From UBA1479 sp002706405 (GTDB lineage: Bacteria; Pseudomonadota; Alphaproteobacteria; Rhodospirillales; Casp-alpha2): a stretch of 64,000 bases of DNA. A model generated the notes under the pieces. It was not told the DNA's origin. It saw only the letters and a program-made list of their open reading frames with translations, and did not search any database. Shown one piece after another: positions 32,457 through 41,585 of the stretch; within the stretch, counting starts at the first letter, position 1; every line of letters starts with the position of its first letter. A program made the position numbers and the translations under genes. Where the stretch lies: contig CAXATO010000001.1 in assembly GCA_963972255.1 (NCBI GenBank), positions 62,001 through 126,000 of the forward strand, in the 5' to 3' direction.

Positions 32457-34337
32457 ATGAGTGACGCATCCGGCGACCATGCGGTCAAAAGCAGCAACAC
32501 CGTTTCGAAACGCCGGGCAAAGACCAAGCGCCCGATGAAGATGCCGGCGACGGCTGCGCAAGGGGCCTCAAAGGCCGTGTCGGCTGTGGCCCCTTGCGTG
32601 GAGCAGTCGGAGCTTCTGTGGGGCGGATTTGATGAGCATGTCCTCGACCGCCAGGCGGACGCCGCGCTTGCCCGCCTGACCTTCGGATTGTCACCGGCCT
32701 CGTTGATCGAAGCCTACAGCGATTGGGCGATGCATCTGGCGGCGTCGCCGGGCAAGCAGGCAACGCTCGTTCAAAAGGCGGTCCGCAAGGCCCTCCGGCT
32801 TTGGCTTCATGCCGCCCATTGCACCACGGAAACGGGCCCCTGTATCGAACCTTTGCCGCAGGATAAGCGTTTCGTCGGCAAGGAGTGGCAGACCTGGCCC
32901 TTCAAACTGATGTACCAGTCCTTCCTTCTCAATCAGCAATGGTGGCACAACGCGACCACGGGCATTCGGGGCGTTTCAAAGCACCATGAGGAGGTTGTGT
33001 CCTTCGCGGCCCGTCAGATCCTCGATGTCTTCTCGCCCTCCAACTTCATCCTGACCAATCCCGAAGTGCTCGCGGCGACCGCGCAGCAAGCGGGCGGCAA
33101 CCTGAAGAACGGATTGGCCAACCTTCTTGAAGACTGGCAACGGGAAATCGCCGGTAAGCCGCCGGCCGGTGCGGAAAATTTCCGCCCCGGCGAGACGGTC
33201 GCCGTCACCCCCGGCAAGGTCGTCTTCCGCAACAAGCTGATTGAACTGATTCAATACGCCCCGACAACGGATACCGTTCATGCGGAACCGGTGCTGATCG
33301 TTCCGGCCTGGATCATGAAATATTACATTCTCGACCTGTCGCCGGAAAATTCCCTGGTCAAATATCTGGTCGACCACGGCCACACGGTCTTCATGGTTTC
33401 ATGGAAGAACCCGGATGCCGAGGACCGCGAGCTGGGCATGGATGACTATCGGCGCCTGGGCGTGATGGACGCATTGGACGCGGTGTCCGCGATTGTCCCG
33501 AACCAGAAGATTCATGGAGTCGGTTATTGTCTGGGCGGGACCCTGCTGTCCATTGCGGCGGCGGCAATGGCGCGCGACCAGGACACGCGGCTCAAGTCGC
33601 TCACCCTGTTCGCGGCTCAGGTTGATTTCACCGATGCCGGGGAGCTCACGCTTTTCATTGATGAAAGTCAGGTCCGCTTCCTCGAAGACATGATGTGGGA
33701 ACAAGGGTATCTCGACACCAAGCAGATGGCGGGTGCATTCCAGTTGCTGCGGTCGAACGACCTGATCTGGTCACACCGCCTGCGGAGTTATCTGCTCGGC
33801 CAGCGCCAGAAGATGACCGATCTCATGGCCTGGAACGCGGATGCAACCCGAATGCCCTACAAGATGCATTCGGAGTATCTGCACGACCTGTTCCTCGAAA
33901 ATGCCCTGGCCCGGGGGCGCTACAAAGTCGATGGGCGGCCGATCAGTCTGGCGGATATTCGCGTGCCGATCTTCGCCGTGGGGACCGTTCGCGATCATGT
34001 CGCGCCCTGGCAGTCCGTCTACAAAATCACGACCCATCCGGCCACCGATGTGACCTTCCTGTTGACCAGCGGCGGCCACAACGCGGGGATCGTGAGTGAA
34101 CCGGGACATCCGCGTCGGACCTATCAGACGACGACCAAGAAATCCGGCGACACCTATGTCGACCCGGACAGCTGGCAACAATCGACCCCAACCAAGGACG
34201 GTTCCTGGTGGCCTGAATGGCAAGCCTGGTTGGCTGAACGGTCCGGCAAGAAGGCCGCGCCGCCGGCCCTGGGAGCGCCGAAACCGGGCGCTGCCCCGCT
34301 TATGGATGCCCCCGGCAGTTACGTTCTTCAACCCTGA
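32457..34337 (+). CDS. phaC: Class I poly(3-hydroxyalkanoate) synthase
   Basis: The product is 626 aa. It polymerises 3-hydroxybutyryl-CoA on granule surfaces. The lipase-like box is VGYCLGGT with catalytic Cys358. Asp513 (GTVRDHVAP) and His541 (SGGHNAGIV) complete the triad. The N-terminal ~50 residues are basic and low-complexity. The ATG at 32457 has GGAAGGG upstream; the open frame back to 32358 has no domain content. It leads an operon with maoC-pta, ackA and fabI, which ties polymer synthesis to acetyl phosphate turnover and to fatty acid synthesis. No phaA or phaB is seen here. Confidence 0.93.
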   Translation: MSDASGDHAVKSSNTVSKRRAKTKRPMKMPATAAQGASKAVSAVAPCVEQSELLWGGFDEHVLDRQADAALARLTFGLSPASLIEAYSDWAMHLAASPGKQATLVQKAVRKALRLWLHAAHCTTETGPCIEPLPQDKRFVGKEWQTWPFKLMYQSFLLNQQWWHNATTGIRGVSKHHEEVVSFAARQILDVFSPSNFILTNPEVLAATAQQAGGNLKNGLANLLEDWQREIAGKPPAGAENFRPGETVAVTPGKVVFRNKLIELIQYAPTTDTVHAEPVLIVPAWIMKYYILDLSPENSLVKYLVDHGHTVFMVSWKNPDAEDRELGMDDYRRLGVMDALDAVSAIVPNQKIHGVGYCLGGTLLSIAAAAMARDQDTRLKSLTLFAAQVDFTDAGELTLFIDESQVRFLEDMMWEQGYLDTKQMAGAFQLLRSNDLIWSHRLRSYLLGQRQKMTDLMAWNADATRMPYKMHSEYLHDLFLENALARGRYKVDGRPISLADIRVPIFAVGTVRDHVAPWQSVYKITTHPATDVTFLLTSGGHNAGIVSEPGHPRRTYQTTTKKSGDTYVDPDSWQQSTPTKDGSWWPEWQAWLAERSGKKAAPPALGAPKPGAAPLMDAPGSYVLQP

Positions 34338-34362
34338 CAACCCGCTTAAGCCGAGGCCCCCT

Positions 34363-35802
34363 ATGAAAAACAATAATCACGGCACCGGGACAGCCCAGAA
34401 GATCGAAAACCGGACCTTCGATGAAATCGCCATCGGCGAAACGGCCAGTCTGTCGCGCACGCTGTCGAAAGAAGATATCGAGCTTTTCGCCGCCATGTCC
34501 GGGGACGTCAATCCGGCCCATATGGACGAAGATTATGCCAAGGACGATATCTTCCACGGCGTGATCGCCCACGGCATGTGGGGCGGGGCGTTGGTGTCGA
34601 CGGTTCTCGGCACCCTGCTGCCCGGGCCGGGCACGATCTATCTGGGCCAGGATCTCCGGTTTCGCCGCCCGGTGCGAATCGGCGATACGGTGACGGTCTC
34701 GGTCACGGCCAAGGAAAAGCGCCCGGAAAAGAAGATCGTGATCTTCGACTGCCACTGCGTGAATCAGGACGGCAAGGACGTCATCTCCGGCACCGCGGAG
34801 GTCATCGCGCCGGCGGAGAAAGTCAGCCGGGACCGGATCGAGGCCCCTGAATTCGTGCTCCAGAACCACGACCGCTATCAGCAACTGATCGCCCGGTGCG
34901 ATGATTTGCCCGCGGTCGCAACGGCGGTGGTGCATCCCTGCAGCGAGGGGGCCCTGCGGGCGGCGGTGGAAGCCGCCGAAGCGGGGTTGATCGATCCGAC
35001 GCTGGTCGGCCCGGAAAGCAAGATCCGCGCCCTGGCCGATGCGGCGGGGCTCGATCTGACGCCCTATCGTCTTGTCGACGTGCCGCATAGCCATGCCGCC
35101 GCCAAGCAGGCCGTTGCCCTGGTGCGTGCGGGCAAGATCGAAACCCTGATGAAGGGCAGCCTTCATACCGATGAATTGATGCGTGAAGTGACCAGCCGGG
35201 AGACCGGTCTGCGGACGGGGCGGCGCGTCAGCCATGCCTTCGTCATGGACGTGCCGGGGCACGCCCATCCTTTGATCGTTACCGACGCCGCGATCAATAT
35301 CTATCCCAGCCTCGACGACAAGCGGGACATCTGTCAGAACGCCATCGACTTGGCGCATGTCCTGACGTTTCCGGAACCGCGGGTCGCGATCCTTTCAGCG
35401 GTGGAAACGATCACCTCCAAGATCGCCTCGACCATCGAGGCCGCGGCCCTGTGCAAGATGGCACAACGCGGGCAGATCACCGGCGCGCCTCTGGACGGTC
35501 CCCTGGCGTTCGACAATGCGATCAGCGAGGAAGCCGCCCGGACCAAGGGAATCGTGTCGCCGGTTGCGGGCCGTGCCAACATCCTGGTCGTGCCCGATCT
35601 GGAAGCCGGTAACATGCTGGCGAAACAACTGACCTTTCTGGCCAAGGCGGATGCGGCCGGCATCGTGCTCGGCGCCCGCGTGCCGATTATCCTGACCAGC
35701 CGCGCCGATAACCTTCGCACGCGTCTTGCGTCCTGCGCGGTCGCGGTCCTGATCGCCGCCGCGCAGCGCCAGCCGGAAACGCCGGCCGTTCTGGCGGAGT
35801 AG
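34363..35802 (+). CDS. Bifunctional MaoC-like enoyl-CoA hydratase / phosphate acetyltransferase
   Basis: The product is 479 aa. Residues ~15-150 are a hot-dog MaoC hydratase with FAAMSGDVNPAHMD (catalytic Asp and His) and the hallmark HGVIAHGMW. Residues ~160-475 are a PTA_PTB domain (KGSLHTDELMREV, VSHAFVMDVPGHAHPLIVTD, PEPRVAILSAVE). The fusion is known in several proteobacteria. The MaoC part can supply (R)-3-hydroxyacyl-CoA for PhaC, and the PTA part converts acyl-CoA to acyl phosphate for the kinase encoded next. The ATG at 34363 follows the phaC stop by 25 bases; an upstream in-frame ATG would lie inside phaC. Confidence 0.92.
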   Translation: MKNNNHGTGTAQKIENRTFDEIAIGETASLSRTLSKEDIELFAAMSGDVNPAHMDEDYAKDDIFHGVIAHGMWGGALVSTVLGTLLPGPGTIYLGQDLRFRRPVRIGDTVTVSVTAKEKRPEKKIVIFDCHCVNQDGKDVISGTAEVIAPAEKVSRDRIEAPEFVLQNHDRYQQLIARCDDLPAVATAVVHPCSEGALRAAVEAAEAGLIDPTLVGPESKIRALADAAGLDLTPYRLVDVPHSHAAAKQAVALVRAGKIETLMKGSLHTDELMREVTSRETGLRTGRRVSHAFVMDVPGHAHPLIVTDAAINIYPSLDDKRDICQNAIDLAHVLTFPEPRVAILSAVETITSKIASTIEAAALCKMAQRGQITGAPLDGPLAFDNAISEEAARTKGIVSPVAGRANILVVPDLEAGNMLAKQLTFLAKADAAGIVLGARVPIILTSRADNLRTRLASCAVAVLIAAAQRQPETPAVLAE

Positions 35803-35807
35803 GGCCG

Positions 35808-37019
35808 ATGACCCAAACGGTCCTGGTGATCAACGCAGGCTCTTCAAGCCTCAAGTTTTCCGTCCATAACGCCCGCGACGACGGACAGGTCGACCTGTCC
35901 GCCAAGGGCCGGATCGAAGGGATCGGCAACGCCCCCCATTTCATCGTCAAGGACATCGGAGGAAATGTGCTGGCGGAGCATCGTTGGCCCAAGGATAAGA
36001 CCATCCGGCATGAACAGTTCTTCGGCTATCTGGGCGACTGGATCGAAAGCTACCTTGATGGGGCCAAACTGGAAGTCGTCGGCCATCGCGTCGTCCATGG
36101 CGGCACCCGGTTTACAGCACCCGTCCGCGTTGATGACGACGTCCTGGATGCCTTGGAAGGGCTCAGCCCGCTTGCTCCTCTGCATCAGCCGCATAATCTC
36201 GCGGCCATTCGCGCCGTCGAGGCCCATCATCCGGACCTTCCGCAGGTCGCTTGCTTCGACACGGCCTTCCATCAGGGGCATTCGGATGTCGCCGATCGGT
36301 TTGCCCTGCCGGGTAATCTTTATGACCTCGGCATCCGGCGATACGGGTTCCACGGTCTGTCCTATGAATACATCGCGCGGGTATTGAACGACGTCGCCCC
36401 CGACATCGCCGAGGGGCGGGTGGTCGTCGCCCATCTCGGCAGCGGCGCCAGCATGTGCGCGATCCACAACGGTCGTAGCATCGACAGCACCATGGGCTTC
36501 ACCGCCCTGGACGGCTTGCCGATGGGGACGCGCTGCGGCGCCCTAGACCCTGGGGTGATCTTGTATTTGATCCGCGAGCGGGGCATGACGGCCGAAGCCA
36601 TCGAGGACCTGCTCTATCACCAATCCGGAATGCTGGGCGTATCGGGCAGCAGCAGCGACATGCGGGACCTGTTGGCGAGTTCCGACCCGAAGGCGCGGCT
36701 GGCGGTCGACCTGTTCGTGTTTCGGATCGTTCGCGAACTGGGCGCACTTGCCGCCGCCATGGGCGGGATCGACGGTCTCGTCTTCACTGCCGGCATCGGC
36801 GAGAACGCGCCGGAAATCCGCGCGCGGGTGTGTGCGGCCGCAGGATGGCTGGGGATCGAACTGGATTCCGACGCCAATCAGGATGGCGGCCCGCGGATCA
36901 CGACAGCGGAAAGCCCCGTTTCCGCCTGGGTCATTCCGACCAACGAGGAGCGCATGGTCGCCATGCACGCCCTTGCGACCGTCCGCGAACAAGCGCAAAG
37001 GAACGACAGCCATGATTGA
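35808..37019 (+). CDS. ackA: Acetate/propionate kinase
   Basis: The product is 403 aa. It has the acetokinase signatures VINAGSSSLKFSVH at the N-terminus, FDTAFHQ, and HLGSGASMCAI with the ATP-binding region, then GFTALDGLPMGTRCG. It makes ATP from acetyl phosphate, or the reverse. It starts 6 bases after the maoC-pta stop, and its end overlaps the fabI start by 8 bases. Confidence 0.95.
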   Translation: MTQTVLVINAGSSSLKFSVHNARDDGQVDLSAKGRIEGIGNAPHFIVKDIGGNVLAEHRWPKDKTIRHEQFFGYLGDWIESYLDGAKLEVVGHRVVHGGTRFTAPVRVDDDVLDALEGLSPLAPLHQPHNLAAIRAVEAHHPDLPQVACFDTAFHQGHSDVADRFALPGNLYDLGIRRYGFHGLSYEYIARVLNDVAPDIAEGRVVVAHLGSGASMCAIHNGRSIDSTMGFTALDGLPMGTRCGALDPGVILYLIRERGMTAEAIEDLLYHQSGMLGVSGSSSDMRDLLASSDPKARLAVDLFVFRIVRELGALAAAMGGIDGLVFTAGIGENAPEIRARVCAAAGWLGIELDSDANQDGGPRITTAESPVSAWVIPTNEERMVAMHALATVREQAQRNDSHD

Positions 37020-37791
37020 GATCACGCAACACCCCTTGACCGGGAAGAAGGGCCTGGTCCTCGGCATCGCCAACGAACACTCGATCGCCTACGGCTGCGC
37101 CCAGGCCTTTCGCGCCCTGGGGGCGGAGCTCGCGATCACCTACCTGAATGAAAAGTCGAAACCCTATGTCGAACCCCTGGCCAAGGAACTCGACGCGTCG
37201 CTGTTCCTGCCTTGCGACGTTCGGGAAGACGGACAGATGGAAAGCGTGTTCGAAGAGATCGAGAAAACCTGGGGCAAGCTGGATTTCGCTCTTCATTCGA
37301 TCGCCTATGCGCCCAAGGAAGACCTGCACGGCCGCGTTGTCGACTGCTCACGCGATGGCTTTGCCCTGGCCATGGATGTGTCCTGCCATTCGTTCATCCG
37401 CATGACGAAGCTGGCGGAACCGCTGATGACCGGTGGCGGCGCGTTGTTCACCATGAGCTATTACGGCGCGGAAAAAGTCGTCGAACATTACAATATCATG
37501 GGGCCGGTCAAGAGCGCCTTGGAAGCCGTGGTCCGCTATACTGCGGTTGAACTTGGGCCCAAGGGCATTCGGGTTCATGCGATCTCTCCGGGGCCGGTCA
37601 AGACACGGGCCGCGTCCGGTATCGATCATTTCGACGTGTTGATGGAAAAGGCCGCCGCCGAAGCACCGACCCGTGAATTGGTCAGCATCGAGGATGTCGG
37701 ATTGGCGACGGCGTTTCTTGCCACGGACTATGCGAAACTGGTCACCGGCGAGACCGTATACGTCGATGGCGGCTATCATATCGTCGCCTAG
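37012..37791 (+). CDS. fabI: Enoyl-[acyl-carrier-protein] reductase (NADH)
   Basis: The product is 259 aa. It reduces enoyl-ACP in the last step of each fatty acid elongation cycle. The NADH-binding loop reads GIANEHSIAYG. The catalytic Y-x6-M-x-x-K set is in YNIMGPVKSALE with the Tyr of SYYGAEK just before it. This is the SDR subtype sensitive to triclosan-like inhibitors. The ATG at 37012 overlaps ackA by 8 bases, which proves co-translation with the PHB/acetate genes. Confidence 0.95.
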   Translation: MIEITQHPLTGKKGLVLGIANEHSIAYGCAQAFRALGAELAITYLNEKSKPYVEPLAKELDASLFLPCDVREDGQMESVFEEIEKTWGKLDFALHSIAYAPKEDLHGRVVDCSRDGFALAMDVSCHSFIRMTKLAEPLMTGGGALFTMSYYGAEKVVEHYNIMGPVKSALEAVVRYTAVELGPKGIRVHAISPGPVKTRAASGIDHFDVLMEKAAAEAPTRELVSIEDVGLATAFLATDYAKLVTGETVYVDGGYHIVA

Positions 37792-37855
37792 GCAAAGACA
37801 TCTCTGCCCGGGTTTGGGGTGGGGACCGGGGCAAGCAGGAAAAGAGTGAGTGAGA

Positions 37856-38836
37856 ATGAATTCTAGAAAGATCCTGACAGCCGGTGCGGTGGTCATTGCC
37901 ATTGCAATCGGCGGTGGTTTCTTCTGGTGGCAACAGCACCGAACCGAATTGCCCGATGGGTTCAGCCGCGCCAATGGACGGATCGAGGCCAAGCGGGTCG
38001 ATGTCGCCCTGAAGTTCGCCGGCCGGATCGCCGAGGTTGTGGTCGATGAAGGAGAGATGGTCGCGGAGGGCGCCCTGATTGCGCGGATCGACGCGACCGA
38101 ACTTGAGGCCGAAGTGCGCGCCGCCGAAGCGGCAACCCGGCAGGCGCAGCAGGAACTGGCCCAGGCCAAGGCACTGGTTACTCAGCGGGAAGGCGAACTG
38201 GCGCTCGCCAAATCGGAATTGAAACGGACGGAGCTTCTTGCCGAACGCGGATTTGCGACGGGTGAAACCCTGGACCGGCGCCGCTCACAGGAAATTACCG
38301 CCGCCGCCGCGCTCAACACGGCCCGTGCGCAAATCACCGCGGCCGAAGCGGCGATCGAAGCAGCGGAGGCGAAAACCGCCGCCCTGAAGGCAAATCTCGC
38401 CGACTACACCCTGACGGCGCCCAGAAGCGGGCGGGTCCAATACCGCCTGGCGGAGCCGGGGGAAGTTCTCTCCGCCGGCGGGAAGGTCGTCACCTTGTTG
38501 GACCTGACGGATGTCTATATGGACGTCTACCTGCCGACCGACGACGCGGGCCGTCTGCGGTTTGGCGCGGAAGCGCGGCTTATCCTTGATGCGGCCCCGC
38601 AATACGTGATCCCGGCAACGGTCAACTTCGTCGCCTCGGAAGCGCAGTTCACGCCCAAATATGTCGAGACCAAGAGCGAACGCGAGAAGCTGATGTTTCG
38701 CGTCAAGCTGCAGATCCCGGCGGAGGTTCTCAGCAAGTATCAGAAGGTCGTGAAAACCGGTGTGCCCGGCGTGGCGGTCGTCCGCGTTTCGCCGGAGGCC
38801 GAATGGCCGGCTGAACTGGCCGTGAAACTGCCTTGA
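37856..38836 (+). CDS. HlyD-family membrane-fusion protein (YhiI-like)
   Basis: The product is 326 aa. It has one N-terminal TM segment (ILTAGAVVIAIAIGGGFFWW), a barrel-sandwich hybrid (GRIEAKRVDVALKFAGRIAEV), a long coiled-coil hairpin rich in Ala and Glu, and a returning beta domain (LTAPRSGRVQYRL). It is the adaptor for the ABC transporter encoded next. The ATG at 37856 is preferred over GTG two codons earlier. Gene order HlyD, fused ABC, ABC permease matches E. coli yhiI-rbbA-yhhJ. Confidence 0.88.
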   Translation: MNSRKILTAGAVVIAIAIGGGFFWWQQHRTELPDGFSRANGRIEAKRVDVALKFAGRIAEVVVDEGEMVAEGALIARIDATELEAEVRAAEAATRQAQQELAQAKALVTQREGELALAKSELKRTELLAERGFATGETLDRRRSQEITAAAALNTARAQITAAEAAIEAAEAKTAALKANLADYTLTAPRSGRVQYRLAEPGEVLSAGGKVVTLLDLTDVYMDVYLPTDDAGRLRFGAEARLILDAAPQYVIPATVNFVASEAQFTPKYVETKSEREKLMFRVKLQIPAEVLSKYQKVVKTGVPGVAVVRVSPEAEWPAELAVKLP

Positions 38837-38849
38837 TGGCGATCGCCTG

Positions 38850-41582
38850 ATGACGAACCCCGACGATCCGGTTGCCGTCCTGGACGACATTACCCATCGG
38901 TATGGGAAGGTCGCGGCGCTCGATGCCGTCTCGGTTTCGATCCCCGCCGGCCGGATGGTGGGGCTGATCGGACCGGACGGGGTCGGCAAGTCCACTTTCC
39001 TGGGTCTGATCGCCGGAGTCCGTCGGCCGCAAACAGGTGCGGTCCACGCCCTCGGCGGGCCAATGGCCGACGGGCGGCATCGCGACAAGGTCTGTGCGCG
39101 CATCGCCTATATGCCGCAGGGGCTGGGCCGTAATCTCTATCCGACCCTTTCTGTATTCGAGAATATCGACTTCTTCGGCCGGCTTTACGGGCAGTCCGAA
39201 GGCGAACGCCGTACGCGCATCGCCGACCTTCTGCAAAGCACGGGGCTTGATCCGTTCCGGGACCGCCCCGCGGGCAAGCTGTCCGGCGGGATGAAGCAGA
39301 AATTGTCCCTGTGCTGCGCGCTGATCCATGACCCTGATCTGCTGATCCTTGACGAGCCGACAACCGGCGTCGACCCGCTGTCGCGCCAGCAGTTCTGGAA
39401 GCTGATCGACCGCATCCGCGCGCGCCGCCCGAGCATGAGCGTGATCACCGCGACCGCCTATATGTCGGAGGCCGAACGGTTCGACCACCTCATTGCCTTG
39501 AATGCGGGCAAGATCATCGCCGTCGGAACGCCGGACGCGCTGATGGCACAGGCCGGCGCCGATACGCTGGAAGCCGCGTTCATCGCCTTGCTGCCCGAGG
39601 AGGACCGGCTGGGACATCAGGCCATCACCCTGCCGCCGCGTGTTCCCCGGGACGGTCCGCTGGCCATCGAAGCCGAGGGCCTGACCATGCGGTTCGGTGC
39701 CTTCACGGCGGTCGATAACGTCAGTTTTAGCATCGAGCCCGGCGAGATTTTCGGCTTTCTCGGGTCGAACGGCTGCGGCAAGACGACGACCATGAAAATG
39801 CTTACCGGCTTGCTGACGGCAAGCGAAGGCAAAGCCCGGCTGTTCGGAAAGCCGGTCGGCAGCGACGGCATGAAAATGCGGCGGCGCGTCGGTTACATGT
39901 CGCAATCCTTTTCGCTCTATACCGAGCTTTCGGTACGCCAGAACCTGGTTCTTCACGCGGACCTGTTCCACATCAAAGGCGCGCGCCGCCAGGCCCGGGT
40001 CGAGGAACTGATCGACCGGTTCGACTTGCGCGACGTTGCCGATGCGACGCCCGACAGCCTGCCGTTGGGGGTGCGCCAGCGCCTGCAACTGGCCGTCGCG
40101 GTGCTGCATGAACCGGAAATGCTGATCCTGGATGAACCGACCTCGGGCGTTGATCCGATTGCCCGGGACGCCTTTTGGAAGCTGCTGCTTGACCTGTCGC
40201 GCCAGGACGGGGTGACGATCTTCATTTCCACCCATTTCATGAACGAAGCAGAGCGCTGCGACCGCATATCGCTGATGCACGCGGGAAAGGTTCTGGCGCA
40301 AGGCACGCCCGAGGAATTGCAGGCCGAGCGGCACGCCCCGTCGCTCGAGGCGGCGTTCATCGCCTATCTGGAAGAGGCCGGCGCAGAGGACGCGTCCTCT
40401 GACCGCAAGTTGGCGCTGCCGCCGGCGGACTTGCCGCAAGGCGCGGCAGCGAACTGGCTGTCCGCTCCGCGCGTCTGGGCCTTCACCCGGCGCGAGACCA
40501 TGGAGATCCTGCGCGATCCCATTCGGCTGATCTTCGCCCTGATGGGCCCGATCGTTCTGATGCTGGCGATGGGCTTCGGCATCACCTTCGACGTGGAGAA
40601 CCTGTCCTATGCGGCCCTGGATCAGGACCAGTCCCGTGAAAGCCGGATGTTCTTGGATGCGATGTCGAGCTCGCGCTACTTCGACCAACAACCGCCGATC
40701 GCCGATTTCGCGGATTTGGATCGCCGCATGAAGACGGGGGAGATCACCTTGGCGGTCGTCATCCCGCCGGCGTACGGCCGCGACCTGTTGGCGGGGCGGA
40801 CGCCGCAAATAGGGGCCTGGCTCGACGGGTCGAACACCACGCGGGCCGAAACGGGGCGCGGCTATGTTCAAGGTATGCTGGTTGCCCATCTGGCGGACCT
40901 GTCGATGCGGGAGACCGCCGTGGTTCCGAGTTTCTATCCGGCAACCGTCGAGCCGCGCTTTCGATACAATCAGGCCTTCCGTTCGCAATACGCGATCCCG
41001 CCGGGGGTGCTGATGATGCTACTGGTCATGATACCCGCCATGCTGACCGCATTGGGCGTCGTCCGCGAGAAGGAGATGGGCTCGATCCTTAATCTCTATT
41101 CGGCCCCGGCGCGCAAGATCGAATTCCTGCTGGGCAAGCAATTGCCTTACGTCGGCGTCGCCATGATCAGTTTCGTCAGCCTTGTTGCGCTGATGCTGAC
41201 CGTGTTCGACATCGGCATGCCGGGCAGCTTCCTTGCCTTGCTATCCGGGGCGTTGCTCTATGCCATGGCAGCCACGGCATTCGGACTCGTCGTTTCGACT
41301 TTCGTCCGTTCGCAGATCGCCGCGATCTTCGCGACGGCGATCATCGTGATGATTCCGACCGTCAATTTTTCCGGGATGATGTATCCGGTTTCGACGCTGG
41401 AGGGCGCGGCCGCGCTCACGGGGAAGGCGTTCCCGGCGCTCTATTTTCAGCAGATCAGCGCGGGCGTGTTCAACAAGGGGCTCGACTTCGCAGTGCTGTA
41501 TCCGAACCACCTGATCCTCGCCGGGTTCTGCATCCTCTTCCTGGGGATCGCGACGGCGCTGCTGCGCAAGCAGGAAGCCTGA
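38850..41582 (+). CDS. rbbA: RbbA-type fusion: two ABC ATPase domains plus ABC-2 permease
   Basis: The product is 910 aa, the same size as E. coli RbbA/YhiH (911). The first ATPase domain has GPDGVGKST, the signature LSGGMKQ and LLILDEPTTGVDP. The second has GSNGCGKTT, a degenerate signature LPLGVRQ and LILDEPTSGVDP; the weak second signature is a family trait. Residues ~540-910 form an ABC-2 permease with a large periplasmic loop and five to six TM segments near the end. RbbA binds ribosomes in E. coli, but the operon structure suggests an exporter. The substrate is unknown. Confidence 0.92.
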   Translation: MTNPDDPVAVLDDITHRYGKVAALDAVSVSIPAGRMVGLIGPDGVGKSTFLGLIAGVRRPQTGAVHALGGPMADGRHRDKVCARIAYMPQGLGRNLYPTLSVFENIDFFGRLYGQSEGERRTRIADLLQSTGLDPFRDRPAGKLSGGMKQKLSLCCALIHDPDLLILDEPTTGVDPLSRQQFWKLIDRIRARRPSMSVITATAYMSEAERFDHLIALNAGKIIAVGTPDALMAQAGADTLEAAFIALLPEEDRLGHQAITLPPRVPRDGPLAIEAEGLTMRFGAFTAVDNVSFSIEPGEIFGFLGSNGCGKTTTMKMLTGLLTASEGKARLFGKPVGSDGMKMRRRVGYMSQSFSLYTELSVRQNLVLHADLFHIKGARRQARVEELIDRFDLRDVADATPDSLPLGVRQRLQLAVAVLHEPEMLILDEPTSGVDPIARDAFWKLLLDLSRQDGVTIFISTHFMNEAERCDRISLMHAGKVLAQGTPEELQAERHAPSLEAAFIAYLEEAGAEDASSDRKLALPPADLPQGAAANWLSAPRVWAFTRRETMEILRDPIRLIFALMGPIVLMLAMGFGITFDVENLSYAALDQDQSRESRMFLDAMSSSRYFDQQPPIADFADLDRRMKTGEITLAVVIPPAYGRDLLAGRTPQIGAWLDGSNTTRAETGRGYVQGMLVAHLADLSMRETAVVPSFYPATVEPRFRYNQAFRSQYAIPPGVLMMLLVMIPAMLTALGVVREKEMGSILNLYSAPARKIEFLLGKQLPYVGVAMISFVSLVALMLTVFDIGMPGSFLALLSGALLYAMAATAFGLVVSTFVRSQIAAIFATAIIVMIPTVNFSGMMYPVSTLEGAAALTGKAFPALYFQQISAGVFNKGLDFAVLYPNHLILAGFCILFLGIATALLRKQEA

Positions 41583-41585
41583 GCC

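Noticed and set aside
38730..40988. 752-codon minus-strand frame over the RbbA-type gene
   Set aside because: A GC-rich antisense shadow without motifs, while the plus strand has complete ABC domains.
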